Assembly: GCA_018303625.1 (NCBI GenBank)
Contig: JAGVXV010000003.1
Location: 1 to 57,082, forward strand
Source of the DNA: Candidatus Woesearchaeota archaeon
Lineage (GTDB): Archaea > Nanobdellota > Nanobdellia > Woesearchaeales > GW2011-AR4
DNA length: 57,082 nt
Direction: 5' to 3'
The notes below the pieces were generated by a model. The model was not told where the DNA came from, made no database searches, and saw nothing but the letters and a program-made list of their open reading frames with translations. Every line of letters begins with the position of its first letter. The stretch's first letter is position 1. The position numbers and the translations under genes were made by a program. Of this stretch, positions 39,512 to 47,693 are shown one piece after another.

Positions 39512-40474
39512 TTAATCTCCGATGTACTTTGAAACCAGCGATTTTGCCCTTTCAGGGCTTTTTTCCTTTATTAAAACCCTGCCATCATTAAAAATTGCCA
39601 TATCCTCAAAAAACAAGCAAAAATCTGTTTCCTTTACCTTTCCGATTTTTTTTAATTTATTTTTAATTTCATTGAAATTTTTGTTTTTCAAATAAAACTG
39701 GTAATTATTGTTTCCACAGTATATTACTATACCTTTTTCTTTTTTCCCCTGCAAATACTCGTAAATTCCATTGCACACAGGGCATTTTTCATTTTTACTT
39801 ACTTTTATTTTTGTAATGTCATTATCCCAAATGTCAAATCTTATTAATTCCTGCTCAATTTTTTCATTTAAAATCAGCTTTAATGCCTGCGTGACAGCTA
39901 TGCTTGCAATTGCAGTTGATACAGTATTTATAATCCCTGCTGTGTCGCATGTTTCATCGCTTTCTGCCTCATTGAAAACGCACCTGAAGCAGGCTTTTTC
40001 CGGCAAAACTGCCATAACATTCCCATAACCCTTTACTGCAGCAGAATAAACCCATTTAATTCTGCTTTTTTTGCAGTAATCGTTGATTAAATATCTCGTA
40101 TAAAAGTTGTCGGTGCAGTCCAGGATAATGTCTGCAAAAAGCAGTTTGCTTATATTTTTGTGGTTTAAGTCAGAGACAAAAAAATCTATTTTAACATCGG
40201 AGTTTATTTTTTCCAGCTTCTTTGCAGCTGTTTCAGCCTTGAATTTTCCAATATCCTCTTCATTGTAAAGAGCCTGCCTCTGCAAATTGCTTTCTTCAAT
40301 GAAGTCCCTGTCTATCAAAATCAGCTTTCCAATGCCTGCCCTTGTTAATTGCTCGGCAGCAACAGTGCCTAAAGCCCCTAAGCCGACTATTGCAATTGAA
40401 GCCTTTCTTATTTTTTCCTGGCCTTTCCTGCCTATCTTATTGAATATTATTTGTCTTGAGTATTTGTTGTCCAT
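39512..40474 (-). CDS. E1-like ThiF/MoeB/HesA family adenylyltransferase
   Basis: It activates the C-terminal Gly of a ubiquitin-like sulfur carrier by adenylation. The first 240 residues hold IVGLGALGTVAAEQLTRAG (nucleotide loop), DRDFIEESNLQRQ, DCTDNFYTRYLIND, the paired zinc Cys in CFRC and CPVC, and the active Cys in ETCDTAGI. The last 80 residues, with GIVIYCGNNNYQFYLKNKN and GRVLIKEKSPERA, look like a fused ubiquitin-like ThiS/MoaD fold without a Gly-Gly end. That would be a self-regulatory or remnant domain. No free carrier gene is found close by. Confidence 0.85.
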   Translation of the reverse strand: MDNKYSRQIIFNKIGRKGQEKIRKASIAIVGLGALGTVAAEQLTRAGIGKLILIDRDFIEESNLQRQALYNEEDIGKFKAETAAKKLEKINSDVKIDFFVSDLNHKNISKLLFADIILDCTDNFYTRYLINDYCKKSRIKWVYSAAVKGYGNVMAVLPEKACFRCVFNEAESDETCDTAGIINTVSTAIASIAVTQALKLILNEKIEQELIRFDIWDNDITKIKVSKNEKCPVCNGIYEYLQGKKEKGIVIYCGNNNYQFYLKNKNFNEIKNKLKKIGKVKETDFCLFFEDMAIFNDGRVLIKEKSPERAKSLVSKYIGD

Positions 40475-40546
40475 ATAACTCCATCCCCTTTGGGTATAAT
40501 CCAGGCTTATTTAAATGTTTTTTGTGAGGGAAAGGAAATCACAAAA

Positions 40547-40555
40547 TTTATATAA
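40547..40555 (+). promoter_or_regulatory. TATA element for membrane protein gene
   Basis: TTTATATAA lies 21-29 bp ahead of the ATG at 40576, giving a leaderless transcript. The same spacing recurs at the GlyRS gene (TATA 47663-47670, ATG 47694). Confidence 0.5.
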
Positions 40556-40575
40556 CTTATTCATAAAATTTGATT

Positions 40576-41190
40576 ATGGAAGAACAGACTACATTGAAAC
40601 TGATGCTGGCATTTACCATTGGTTACCTGTCTGTATTTACAGTTTTGGCGCTTTTGAACAAAAATTACGAATTTTTATATTACACGATTGTTATGTCTAT
40701 AGCGCTTTTTGTTATAATATTATACCACAAAAAAGTGCATTTGTCATCCCATGTCATGGCAGGCTTAACCATTGTCGGGGCTATGCACATCTTTGGAGGG
40801 AATATTTACCTGAATGAGACAAGGTTGTACGACTTGTGGCTTGTTCCTAACTTGTTTAAATATGACAACTTTGTGCATTTCATAGGGACATTCACTGCGA
40901 CATTTATTGTGTATAGCTTGCTATACCCCCATTTAGACAAAAAATTAGAGCATAATAAAATATTATTGTCCATCCTACTGATTATGATTGCTTCAGGCTT
41001 TGGGGCATTCAATGAAGTCCTAGAGCTGGGCGCTGTTGCCTATTTGAATGCAGCCAAGCAGGTTGGCGATTATTTCAACAATGCATTTGACCTTCTGTTT
41101 AACATGCTTGGCTCGATAATTGCGTGCTTTTTTCTAATGCGCTACCATAAATATAAAAAATCTTATTCTGCCATTAAGCGGCAGGCATAA
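40576..41190 (+). CDS. DUF2238-like polytopic membrane protein
   Basis: Six hydrophobic helices with a conserved core: LWLVPNLFKYDNFVHFIGTF, then ASGFGAFNEVLELGAVAYL and FNNAFDLLFNMLGSIIACFFLMRYH. The acidic and His residues in these helices (D-N-x-V-H; F-N-E-x-x-E; D-x-x-x-N-x-x-G) match the DUF2238/YjdF pattern, whose function is unknown. The start at 40576 fits the TATA box. The frame opened at 40570 adds two residues only. It stands alone on the plus strand. Confidence 0.7.
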   Translation: MEEQTTLKLMLAFTIGYLSVFTVLALLNKNYEFLYYTIVMSIALFVIILYHKKVHLSSHVMAGLTIVGAMHIFGGNIYLNETRLYDLWLVPNLFKYDNFVHFIGTFTATFIVYSLLYPHLDKKLEHNKILLSILLIMIASGFGAFNEVLELGAVAYLNAAKQVGDYFNNAFDLLFNMLGSIIACFFLMRYHKYKKSYSAIKRQA

Positions 41191-41278
41191 TCCATTAAAT
41201 CCAGAACTCTTTTTTATAAGCAAAATCCCTTTTTTATATAATTCCTGACAGATTTTTATATAATTTATAAAAGATAGA

Positions 41279-41290
41279 TTTAAATATAAG
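41279..41290 (+). promoter_or_regulatory. TATA element for structured RNA/33-residue ORF
   Basis: TTTAAATATAAG is a strong archaeal TATA box. Transcription would begin near 41310, just ahead of the first stem of the folded leader. Confidence 0.5.
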
Positions 41291-41311
41291 CTCTTCTTTT
41301 ACTGAGTTTAA

Positions 41312-41425
41312 TGATACAACACTATATGGCTAGGCAAGTGGAACCTACTTTTACATTTACACTTAGCCATATTATTATGTGTTGAGTCATCCTGAGCTTC
41401 TAACGATTTTTGACTCAATACATAA
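41312..41425 (+). ncRNA. Structured RNA leader with competing stems
   Basis: Three pairings are visible. CAACAC (41317-41322) pairs with GTGTTG (41379-41384). TATGGCTA and AAGTG (41325-41340) pair with CACTTAGCCATA (41360-41371). ATGTGTTGAGTCA (41377-41389) pairs with TGACTCAATACAT (41411-41423) over 13 bp including one G-U. The first and third share bases 41379-41384 and so exclude each other, like a two-state switch. It lies between a TATA box and the ribosome site of a 33-residue ORF. No known RNA family is recognised. Confidence 0.5.
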
Positions 41426-41458
41426 CTAAAATCTATAATATGCTCGAGGTGAAAAAAC

Positions 41459-41560
41459 ATGAAAAAGCAAAAACTATATGCGAAAGATGAAGATTACATA
41501 GAGAAGCTGCTGGACTCGGAAGCCAACAGAAATGTAGTTGAAGATTTGAGCCTGAAGTAA
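41459..41560 (+). CDS. 33-residue ORF after structured leader
   Basis: GAGGTG at good distance precedes the ATG. The peptide begins MKKQKLYAKDEDYIEKLLDS and ends VEDLSLK, a charged helix. It is the only ORF served by the structured leader at 41312-41425, and tRNA-Cys follows about 100 bp on. It may be a regulatory peptide or simply a small protein. No homologue known to me. Confidence 0.45.
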   Translation: MKKQKLYAKDEDYIEKLLDSEANRNVVEDLSLK

Positions 41561-41626
41561 AATGCCCATCTTCAAGGCCCAAATCCGGTTTATTGTAACT
41601 GATTCACATAGCTATAATAGGCAAAA

Positions 41627-41636
41627 ATATTTATAT
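41627..41636 (+). promoter_or_regulatory. TATA element for tRNA-Cys
   Basis: ATATTTATAT lies 29-38 bp before the first base of the tRNA, a normal archaeal tRNA promoter distance. Confidence 0.5.
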
Positions 41637-41701
41637 TGTTGCTAGTTCTGGTAGTTTTACTTATGCGAGGGTGCCCAAGTGGCTAAGGGGCGCGGCTGCA
41701 A

Positions 41702-41713
41702 TTTATTGCTGAG
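41702..41713 (+). other. Canonical intron of tRNA-Cys
   Basis: Twelve bases between tRNA positions 37 and 38. The intron contains TTGC, complementary to GCAA of the anticodon region, as expected for the central helix of a bulge-helix-bulge splice site. Confidence 0.75.
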
Positions 41714-41736
41714 CCCGCGTATTCATGGGTTCGAAT

Positions 41737-41759
41737 GTTCCAAGATTGGATCCGAATGT
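41737..41759 (+). other. T-loop intron of tRNA-Cys
   Basis: Twenty-three bases split the T arm. They contain the hairpin TCCA-AGAT-TGGA and end in a repeat (CGAATGT) of the exon junction. Removing them restores a 5-bp T stem and the 7-nt loop TTCGAAT. Confidence 0.75.
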
Positions 41760-41973
41760 CCCATCCCTCGCTTTTAATATCAAGTTCCATTGACAGCAGA
41801 AATGGCTTAAAACACAAAAAGGTGTATTAATTTAGTGATTTACAAAGTTATTTTTTCATTTTTTAAAAATTTTAATAAAAAAATAATAAAAAATTAAAAC
41901 ACAATCAAAAGCGCAATTATTTGTTAATGTATTTGTGAGCCTAATGTTAAAAATTAATCAATGCTAATAAAAA

Positions 41974-43332
41974 ATGGCCCTAAAAGTCTATAATACCCTG
42001 ACAAGGAAAAAAGAAATATTTAAACCACGTAAAGATAAAAATGTCAACTTTTTTTGTTGTGGAATTACACCATACGATTTTGCGCATATAGGGCATGCAA
42101 AAACCTATGTGCAGTTCGATGTTATTGTTAAGTATCTGAGATACAGCGGCTATGATGTTTTCTACCTGCAGAATGTTACTGATATAGATGACAAGATAAT
42201 ACAAAGGGCAAAAGAGAAAAATCAAAAACCAATGGAACTGGTAAGAAATTATGAAAAAGAATATCTTAAGGATATGGAAGCGTTGAGCATTAATTCTGTA
42301 AACAAGTTTGCAAGGGCAACAGAGCATATAAAGGAAATAATAAAGCAGGTCAAAACATTAATGGATAGGGGCTTTGCATACATCATAGAAAATGACGGGA
42401 TTTATTTCGACTTAAGCAAATTCCCTGAGTATGGGAAGCTCTCAGGAAGAAAGACAGAAGAGGCTGAAGATGCTGTAACAAGGATTGATGAAAGCGTGAA
42501 TAAAAGGAATAAAGGAGACTTTTGCCTTTGGAAAAAATCAAAAAAAGACGAGCCAAGCTGGAAAGACCCTTGGTTTAATAATGGCAGGCCCGGATGGCAT
42601 ATTGAGGATACTGCAATAAGCGAAAAATATTTCGGAAAGCAGTATGATGTGCATGGCGGCGCTCGCGACTTAATTTTCCCCCACCATGAGGCGGAGATTG
42701 CGCAGATGGAGGCAGCATCGGGAAAAAAGCCGTTTGTAAAGTACTGGCTGCATACAGGCTTCCTAAATGTAAAAGGCCAGAAGATGGCAAAGTCTTTGGG
42801 CAACTTTATCACAATAAGGGATGCCCTGAAAAAATACGATGCAAAAGCGCTGAGGCTTTTTTACATTTCAGCGCATTACAGAAGCCCGATTGATTTTTCC
42901 GAGGAATTATTGGAGCAGGCAAAAAACAGCCTGCAAAGGCTCAATGATTTTATTTTAAAATCAAAAAATAGCGAAGAAAAGGATGACTTAAAACTGATTG
43001 AAAAGGCAAAAAAAGAATTCATAAAATGCATGGATGACGATTTTGACACTGTAAAGGCATTGGCTGTTATTTTTGATTTTATAAGGGAGGCAAACAAAAA
43101 AGGGGCTGGCAAGAAGAGCTATGAATTAATGCTGGAATTTGATAAACTCTTCAATGTTTTAACCTTGGAAGAGACTGAATTAAGCCCAGAAATAAAAAAG
43201 CTGATTGATGAAAGGGAAAAGGCAAGAAAAGAAAAGGATTTTGGCAAAGCCGATAAAATAAGGCAGGAGTTAAGGAAAAAAGGCATTGTTCTTGAGGACA
43301 CTAAGGAAGGAGTTAGGTGGAAAAAAGCGTAA
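41974..43332 (+). CDS. cysS: Cysteinyl-tRNA synthetase
   Basis: A class I synthetase that charges tRNA-Cys. It has FFCCGITPYDFAHIGHAKTY with the HIGH motif, FYLQNVTDIDDKII, PGWHIEDTAISEKYFG, the zinc-site YDVHGGARDLIFPHHEAEI and KMAKS as the second signature. A C-terminal helical domain ends EREKARKEKDFGKADKIRQELRKKGI. In the bacterial enzyme the motif W-H-I-E-C supplies a zinc Cys; here the residue is Asp. Length 452 is normal. It lies directly after the tRNA-Cys gene, an unusual pairing of enzyme and substrate genes. This gives a direct route to Cys-tRNA, so the SepRS route is not needed. Confidence 0.95.
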   Translation: MALKVYNTLTRKKEIFKPRKDKNVNFFCCGITPYDFAHIGHAKTYVQFDVIVKYLRYSGYDVFYLQNVTDIDDKIIQRAKEKNQKPMELVRNYEKEYLKDMEALSINSVNKFARATEHIKEIIKQVKTLMDRGFAYIIENDGIYFDLSKFPEYGKLSGRKTEEAEDAVTRIDESVNKRNKGDFCLWKKSKKDEPSWKDPWFNNGRPGWHIEDTAISEKYFGKQYDVHGGARDLIFPHHEAEIAQMEAASGKKPFVKYWLHTGFLNVKGQKMAKSLGNFITIRDALKKYDAKALRLFYISAHYRSPIDFSEELLEQAKNSLQRLNDFILKSKNSEEKDDLKLIEKAKKEFIKCMDDDFDTVKALAVIFDFIREANKKGAGKKSYELMLEFDKLFNVLTLEETELSPEIKKLIDEREKARKEKDFGKADKIRQELRKKGIVLEDTKEGVRWKKA

Positions 43333-43403
43333 GTTTTATAAAAGCATTAACTATCCTATTTCCTAAAATTTATATAAATTATATAAAAATAAGGTTTGAG
43401 AGA

Positions 43404-43865
43404 ATGTTTCATTTAAGCGGTTATTTAGGGCTTACAGGAGGGAGTGTTGAATTAATTCAAGCTAGATTGAAGCAGGCTCAAGAAAATCCTTTAGAAAGCA
43501 GAGTATTACAAGAGGCCATGAACGGTTCTGCAAGGCATTATGTTGGCAGAGGTCAGGAAACAATAAATCGGCAAGTAGCAAGTGTAGAGACCGAAGGCAT
43601 TCACGCAACTATAGTCCCATTCGATTCAGATGATATTGTCTACATGAACCAATTTTTATGCGGAAGGAATGGCTGGAAAAGAGAGACAGTCCTAGAGGAC
43701 GGTGCTGATCACAGAGGCTTATTAGTGTTTAAATACGACCCTTCTCAAGTTAAATTGACTTTGGGCCAGGAAGTAATTAAGTGGGCGAGACATCACCATA
43801 GATATTGGGATGAAAAAGGAAGAGAGCCTCCTACATTCACGCCTTCATTATTTTCTGAGAAATAA
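43404..43865 (+). CDS. Uncharacterised 153-residue soluble protein
   Basis: From ATG 43404 it reads MFHLSGYLGLTGGSVELIQARL, then a mixed alpha/beta body with SARHYVGRGQETINRQVASVE, VPFDSDDIVYMNQFLCGRNGW and KWARHHHRYWDEKG. There is no signal or membrane segment. A TATA-like TTTATATAAATTATAT stands at 43368-43383. The frame opened at 43317 overlaps the CysRS end and is not used. I recognise no family. The codon use is like that of its neighbours. Confidence 0.6.
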   Translation: MFHLSGYLGLTGGSVELIQARLKQAQENPLESRVLQEAMNGSARHYVGRGQETINRQVASVETEGIHATIVPFDSDDIVYMNQFLCGRNGWKRETVLEDGADHRGLLVFKYDPSQVKLTLGQEVIKWARHHHRYWDEKGREPPTFTPSLFSEK

Positions 43866-43924
43866 TTACTTATTTTTTTAATTAATTTTATACAACATTA
43901 TACCAAATTCTTTAAAATAAGAAT

Positions 43925-46339
43925 CTAAATCTCAATAACCGTCTCATAATCCATCTTGGACTCTTTCAGCAGCTTTTCAAAAACAATTTCCTCTGCATTT
44001 GTTACTGCAGCCAAATCATCTTTTATCTGCAGGAATTCCTCCTTGGCTATTTTGCCCTTTGCTATAATTTTTCTGACGGGCTTTTTCATTGATAAATTTT
44101 TCTCTGCTTTTGCCTTCCTTACATCCTGCAAGATTGAAATGAAAAAATCGCCGATTTTTTCCGCATCTTCGTCAATCATGCTGAAAGAGGGCCATTTTGA
44201 GATATGGACGCTTTTGCTTTTCTCAGATTTCCTGAAATATAACTGGTACAATTCTTCTGTTATGTGCGGCATTATAGGCGCCATGAGATTTATTATTGTT
44301 AATAGGGTATGGTATAACCCATATTGCGCGGACAATCTTGCTTCTTTTCCCCTTTTGTCGGCATTGTAAAGCCTGTCCTTGGCTATCTCAAGATAGTTGT
44401 CGCAAAAGATGTGCCAGAAGAATGTTTCTGTCTCAAGTTTTGTGTGGGAATATTCATAGTTCAGGATATTCTCTGTGGCAGTCTTCACAACTTTGCTGAG
44501 CTTTGACAAAATCCACCTGTCCATCGGCTCCAGTTTTGCAGGCTTTTGCCCTTTGTAATCGTCAAGGTGCATGAATGCAAATTTTGAGGCATTCCATATC
44601 TTTGTTGCGAACTTCTGCCCCGTAACCAAGTCTTTTTCCTGGAACGGCAAATCATCTCCAAGCCTTGAGCCTGCTGCCCAAAACCTTAATGAGTCAGCAG
44701 AGTACCTTGCAATCATCTCCCTTGGGTCAATCACATTTCCCTTGCTCTTGCTCATCTTTTTGCCGTGTGGGTCTAAAGCCCATCCTGAAATCATTGCATT
44801 GCGCCATGGAATTTCTTTGTGATGAAAATAGCTTTTCACAACTGTGTTAAACAGCCAGAATGTTATGATGTCATGCGCCTGAGGCCTTAGGCTCATTGGA
44901 AGCAGTCTTTTGTATATTTTTTTATCTTCAAACAATTCAACTGCAATGTCCGGAGTCAAAGAAGAGGTTGCCCATGTGTCAAGAACATCTTTTTCCCCAA
45001 CAAATTCATTCGAGCCGCATTTGCATTTTTTTAACGGCTTGTCAACCAATGGATCAATTGGCAGCTGCTTTTCATCCGCAACAACAACTTCATTGCATTT
45101 TTTGCAGTACCATACGGGAATCGGGATTCCAAAATGCCTCTGCCTTGAGATGTTCCAGTCCCATTTCAAACCCTTGATCCAGTTTTCATACCTTGCGCGC
45201 ATATGCTCAGGATACCATTTTATTTTTCTCCCGTATTCTATGAACTCATCTTTCAGGTCAAGGTACTTTATGAACCACTGGTCTGTTGTCAGGATTTCAA
45301 TATCTGTTTCGCACCTTTCATGGACATTGACAACGTGCTTTATCGGCTCGATTTTTGCAATTCTGTTTTCCTCTTCCAGCGCCTTTATTACAGCGTCCCT
45401 TGCCTTCTTCACGTGCAGCCCCTTGAATTGCCCTGCCTTTTCATTCAAAGTGCCGTCTTTGTTCATGATTTCAATCGGCTCTATCCTGAATTCCTCCATC
45501 CACTTGACATCATCCATGTCGCCGAAGGTGCAGTGGTAAACAATGCCTGAGCCGAATTCCATGTCAACATCCTTGTTTGCTGTGATTGTAACTTCCCTGC
45601 TTGAAAAAGGTATTTTTGCCTTTGCGCCAATGAGATGATTGTGCTTTTTGTCATCAGGATGAATATGAATTGCAACACAGGCTGGCAATAATTCCGGGCG
45701 AGTCGTTGCGATTGTTATTTGCTCCTTTAAGCTTGTGTCAAACTTCATGTAAACAAGTTTGCTTTCCCTTTCGCTGTCTTTCATCTCCACCTGCGCAATT
45801 GCAGTCTGGCATTCAGGGCACCACACAAAAGGGGCTCTTTTTTTGTAAATCCTTTTCATTTTGTATAATTCAATAAAAGAGCGCTGGGAAATTTTTTGGG
45901 AATGCTTGTTGATTGTTGAATAGAAAATATCAAAGTCTGCGCTTACTCCAATTCCCTTCCAATCCTGAACGAAGTCGTGCCTTATTTCTTCCACAGTCTG
46001 ATAACATAGCTTTACAAACTCCTGTCTGAGCATAAATTGCCCTTTAACATTCTTCATTTTTTCAATCATTCTTTCAGTGGCTAACCCGTTATCATCCACT
46101 CCAAACGGATAAAACACATTTTTTCCAAGCATCCTATGAAACCTTGCAATGAAGTCCTGCTGTGAATAGGAAAAAGAATGCCCGAGGTGCATCTTGCCGG
46201 AAACAGTAGGCGGCGGAGTGTCTATAGAATAAATTTCAGCCTTGCTTTCAGGGTCAAACTTATAGATTCCCTGCTCTTCCCAGAACTTCTGCCATTTCTG
46301 CTCAGATTCCTTTGCATCATAATGCTTTGGCAATTCCAT
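43925..46339 (-). CDS. valS: Valyl-tRNA synthetase
   Basis: A class I synthetase of the archaeal, shorter type (804 residues). It has TPPPTVSGKMHLGHSFSYSQQDF with the HIGH-like motif, an editing domain (ATTRPELLPACVAIHIHPDD), RQRHFGIPIPVWYCKKC and a zinc-ribbon-like CKCGSNEF, then WALDPHGKKMSKSKGNVIDP with KMSKS and a helical anticodon domain. It lies convergent with the preceding ORF and divergent from rfcL, which starts 72 bp away on the other strand. Bidirectional promoters probably lie in 46340-46411. Confidence 0.95.
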   Translation of the reverse strand: MELPKHYDAKESEQKWQKFWEEQGIYKFDPESKAEIYSIDTPPPTVSGKMHLGHSFSYSQQDFIARFHRMLGKNVFYPFGVDDNGLATERMIEKMKNVKGQFMLRQEFVKLCYQTVEEIRHDFVQDWKGIGVSADFDIFYSTINKHSQKISQRSFIELYKMKRIYKKRAPFVWCPECQTAIAQVEMKDSERESKLVYMKFDTSLKEQITIATTRPELLPACVAIHIHPDDKKHNHLIGAKAKIPFSSREVTITANKDVDMEFGSGIVYHCTFGDMDDVKWMEEFRIEPIEIMNKDGTLNEKAGQFKGLHVKKARDAVIKALEEENRIAKIEPIKHVVNVHERCETDIEILTTDQWFIKYLDLKDEFIEYGRKIKWYPEHMRARYENWIKGLKWDWNISRQRHFGIPIPVWYCKKCNEVVVADEKQLPIDPLVDKPLKKCKCGSNEFVGEKDVLDTWATSSLTPDIAVELFEDKKIYKRLLPMSLRPQAHDIITFWLFNTVVKSYFHHKEIPWRNAMISGWALDPHGKKMSKSKGNVIDPREMIARYSADSLRFWAAGSRLGDDLPFQEKDLVTGQKFATKIWNASKFAFMHLDDYKGQKPAKLEPMDRWILSKLSKVVKTATENILNYEYSHTKLETETFFWHIFCDNYLEIAKDRLYNADKRGKEARLSAQYGLYHTLLTIINLMAPIMPHITEELYQLYFRKSEKSKSVHISKWPSFSMIDEDAEKIGDFFISILQDVRKAKAEKNLSMKKPVRKIIAKGKIAKEEFLQIKDDLAAVTNAEEIVFEKLLKESKMDYETVIEI

Positions 46340-46411
46340 AGCCTTTTGTTTTTCTCAGCTATTTATAAATTTTAAGGAAAATTTAATAAAATCACTGATA
46401 ATCCCCGGTTT

Positions 46412-47620
46412 ATGCACCCTTACACCAAGAAGTATATTCCTGAAAAAAGCTCTGATATAATAGGCCAGGACGCAGCCCTGAAGGAGTTGAAGGATTTTGT
46501 AATTAACTTTAAGAGGAAAAAAAACAAGGCAGCCTTGCTCTACGGCCCTTCCGGAACAGGAAAAACGGGCAGCGTTTATGCAATAGCGAATGAGCTGGGC
46601 CTGGAAATACTGGAGGTTAACGCTTCTGATTTCAGGAATGCTGAGCAGATAGATTCTAGGGCAGGAATGGCTGCAGGGCAGCAAAGCCTGTTCTTTAAAA
46701 GCAAGATAATCCTCGTTGATGAAGTAGATGGCTTGTCAGGAACGCAGGACAGGGGAGGCATACAGGCAATAATAAAGCTGGTTGAAAAAAGTGCTTTTCC
46801 TATAATCCTGACTGCAATGAACCCCTGGGACCATAAATTCGCAGCATTGAGAAGAAAATCAAATATGGTCGAATTCCAGCCTCTTGATGCAAACTCAATT
46901 TTTAGAATCCTTAAAAAGATATGTGATGAGGAGAAAATAAAGCACGAAGAGGAAGTTCTAAAAGGGCTGGCAAGAAGAAGCGCCGGGGATGCAAGGGCTG
47001 CAATAAACGATCTTCAAACATTAACTATTGAAAAAAACGAGCTGACAAAAGAAAGCCTTGAGGAGCTGCACGAGAGAAACAAGGTTGACAGCATCATCAA
47101 TGCATTAATAAAAATCTTCAGGACAACCGACCCTAAAATTGCTTTAAGCGCATTTGAAAATGTCGAGGAAAATCTCGATGAGCAGCTGTTGTGGATAGAC
47201 GAGAATCTGCCAAGGGAATACACCAAAGCAGAGGACCTTGCAAATGCCTATGACAAGCTGAGCAAGGCGGATGTTTTCAGCAGGCGCATAAGGAGGTGGC
47301 AGCATTACCGCTTTTTGGTTTATATAAATGAGCTGATAACGGCAGGAATTGCCCTGTCAAAGGAAAAGAAATACGAGCATCATGTCCAGTACAAGCCGAC
47401 CGGCAAATTATTGAAGCTGTGGTGGGCAAAGCAGAAGTCAATGAAGAAAATGGCAATAGCGGAAAAAATAGCTGAAAAGACGCATACTTCAAAAAAAAAG
47501 GCTCTGCAAAATACCCTGCCCTACATGCAGGTTGCATTTAAAAAGAATAAGGAGTTCAGGGAAAATTTCATCCGGGAGATGGACTTGGGCGAAGAGGAGA
47601 TTGAGTGGCTCAAAAAATAG
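46412..47620 (+). CDS. rfcL: Replication factor C large subunit
   Basis: The large subunit of the clamp loader that opens and loads PCNA. It starts with PYTKKYIPEKSSDIIGQDAAL, then Walker A LYGPSGTGKTGSVYAIANEL, VNASDFRN, Walker B IILVDEVDGLSG and sensor 1 FPIILTAMNPWD, then ARRSAGDARAAINDLQ (sensor 2) and a C-terminal collar. Length 402 is in the range of the archaeal protein, though the long acidic tail and PIP box of larger versions are not evident. It stands 73 bp before GlyRS on the same strand. Confidence 0.93.
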   Translation: MHPYTKKYIPEKSSDIIGQDAALKELKDFVINFKRKKNKAALLYGPSGTGKTGSVYAIANELGLEILEVNASDFRNAEQIDSRAGMAAGQQSLFFKSKIILVDEVDGLSGTQDRGGIQAIIKLVEKSAFPIILTAMNPWDHKFAALRRKSNMVEFQPLDANSIFRILKKICDEEKIKHEEEVLKGLARRSAGDARAAINDLQTLTIEKNELTKESLEELHERNKVDSIINALIKIFRTTDPKIALSAFENVEENLDEQLLWIDENLPREYTKAEDLANAYDKLSKADVFSRRIRRWQHYRFLVYINELITAGIALSKEKKYEHHVQYKPTGKLLKLWWAKQKSMKKMAIAEKIAEKTHTSKKKALQNTLPYMQVAFKKNKEFRENFIREMDLGEEEIEWLKK

Positions 47621-47693
47621 CTTTTTGGTGGTTTTTAAATTACATTAAAACAAACAACAAAATTTATATAACCATAAAAAACTTTTTCTCATT

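Larger units (their letters stand above)
41665..41772 (+). tRNA. tRNA-Cys(GCA) with two introns
   Basis: Acceptor GCGAGGG pairs with CCCTCGC and the discriminator is T, as usual for tRNA-Cys. The anticodon stem CGCGG (41691-41695) pairs with CCGCG (41715-41719), giving loop C-T-GCA-A plus C after removal of a 12-nt intron at 41702-41713, the canonical 37/38 site. GCAA of the loop can pair with TTGC of the intron. The T stem ATGGG (41725-41729) pairs with CCCAT (41760-41764) only if 23 nt (41737-41759, or one base to the left) are removed, placing a second intron at 60/61 or 59/60. The spliced length is exactly 73. No CCA is encoded. It stands 201 bp before CysRS. Confidence 0.88.

Noticed and set aside
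41665-41772. Reading this tRNA as Leu or Ser because of its long form
   Set aside because: The extra length is explained by two introns. After removal the variable loop has five bases, the anticodon is GCA and the discriminator is U, all fitting Cys.
41773-41973. Gene or RNA between tRNA-Cys and cysS
   Set aside because: The stretch is AT-rich with no ORF, strong stem or repeat; it probably carries only the cysS promoter.
43317-43403. Upstream start for the 153-residue protein
   Set aside because: It overlaps the CysRS gene end and lies before a TATA-like box, so ATG 43404 is preferred.
44896-45550. Long plus-strand ORFs opposite valS
   Set aside because: The class I synthetase motifs on the minus strand cover the whole stretch; the plus-strand frames have low-complexity shadow sequence.
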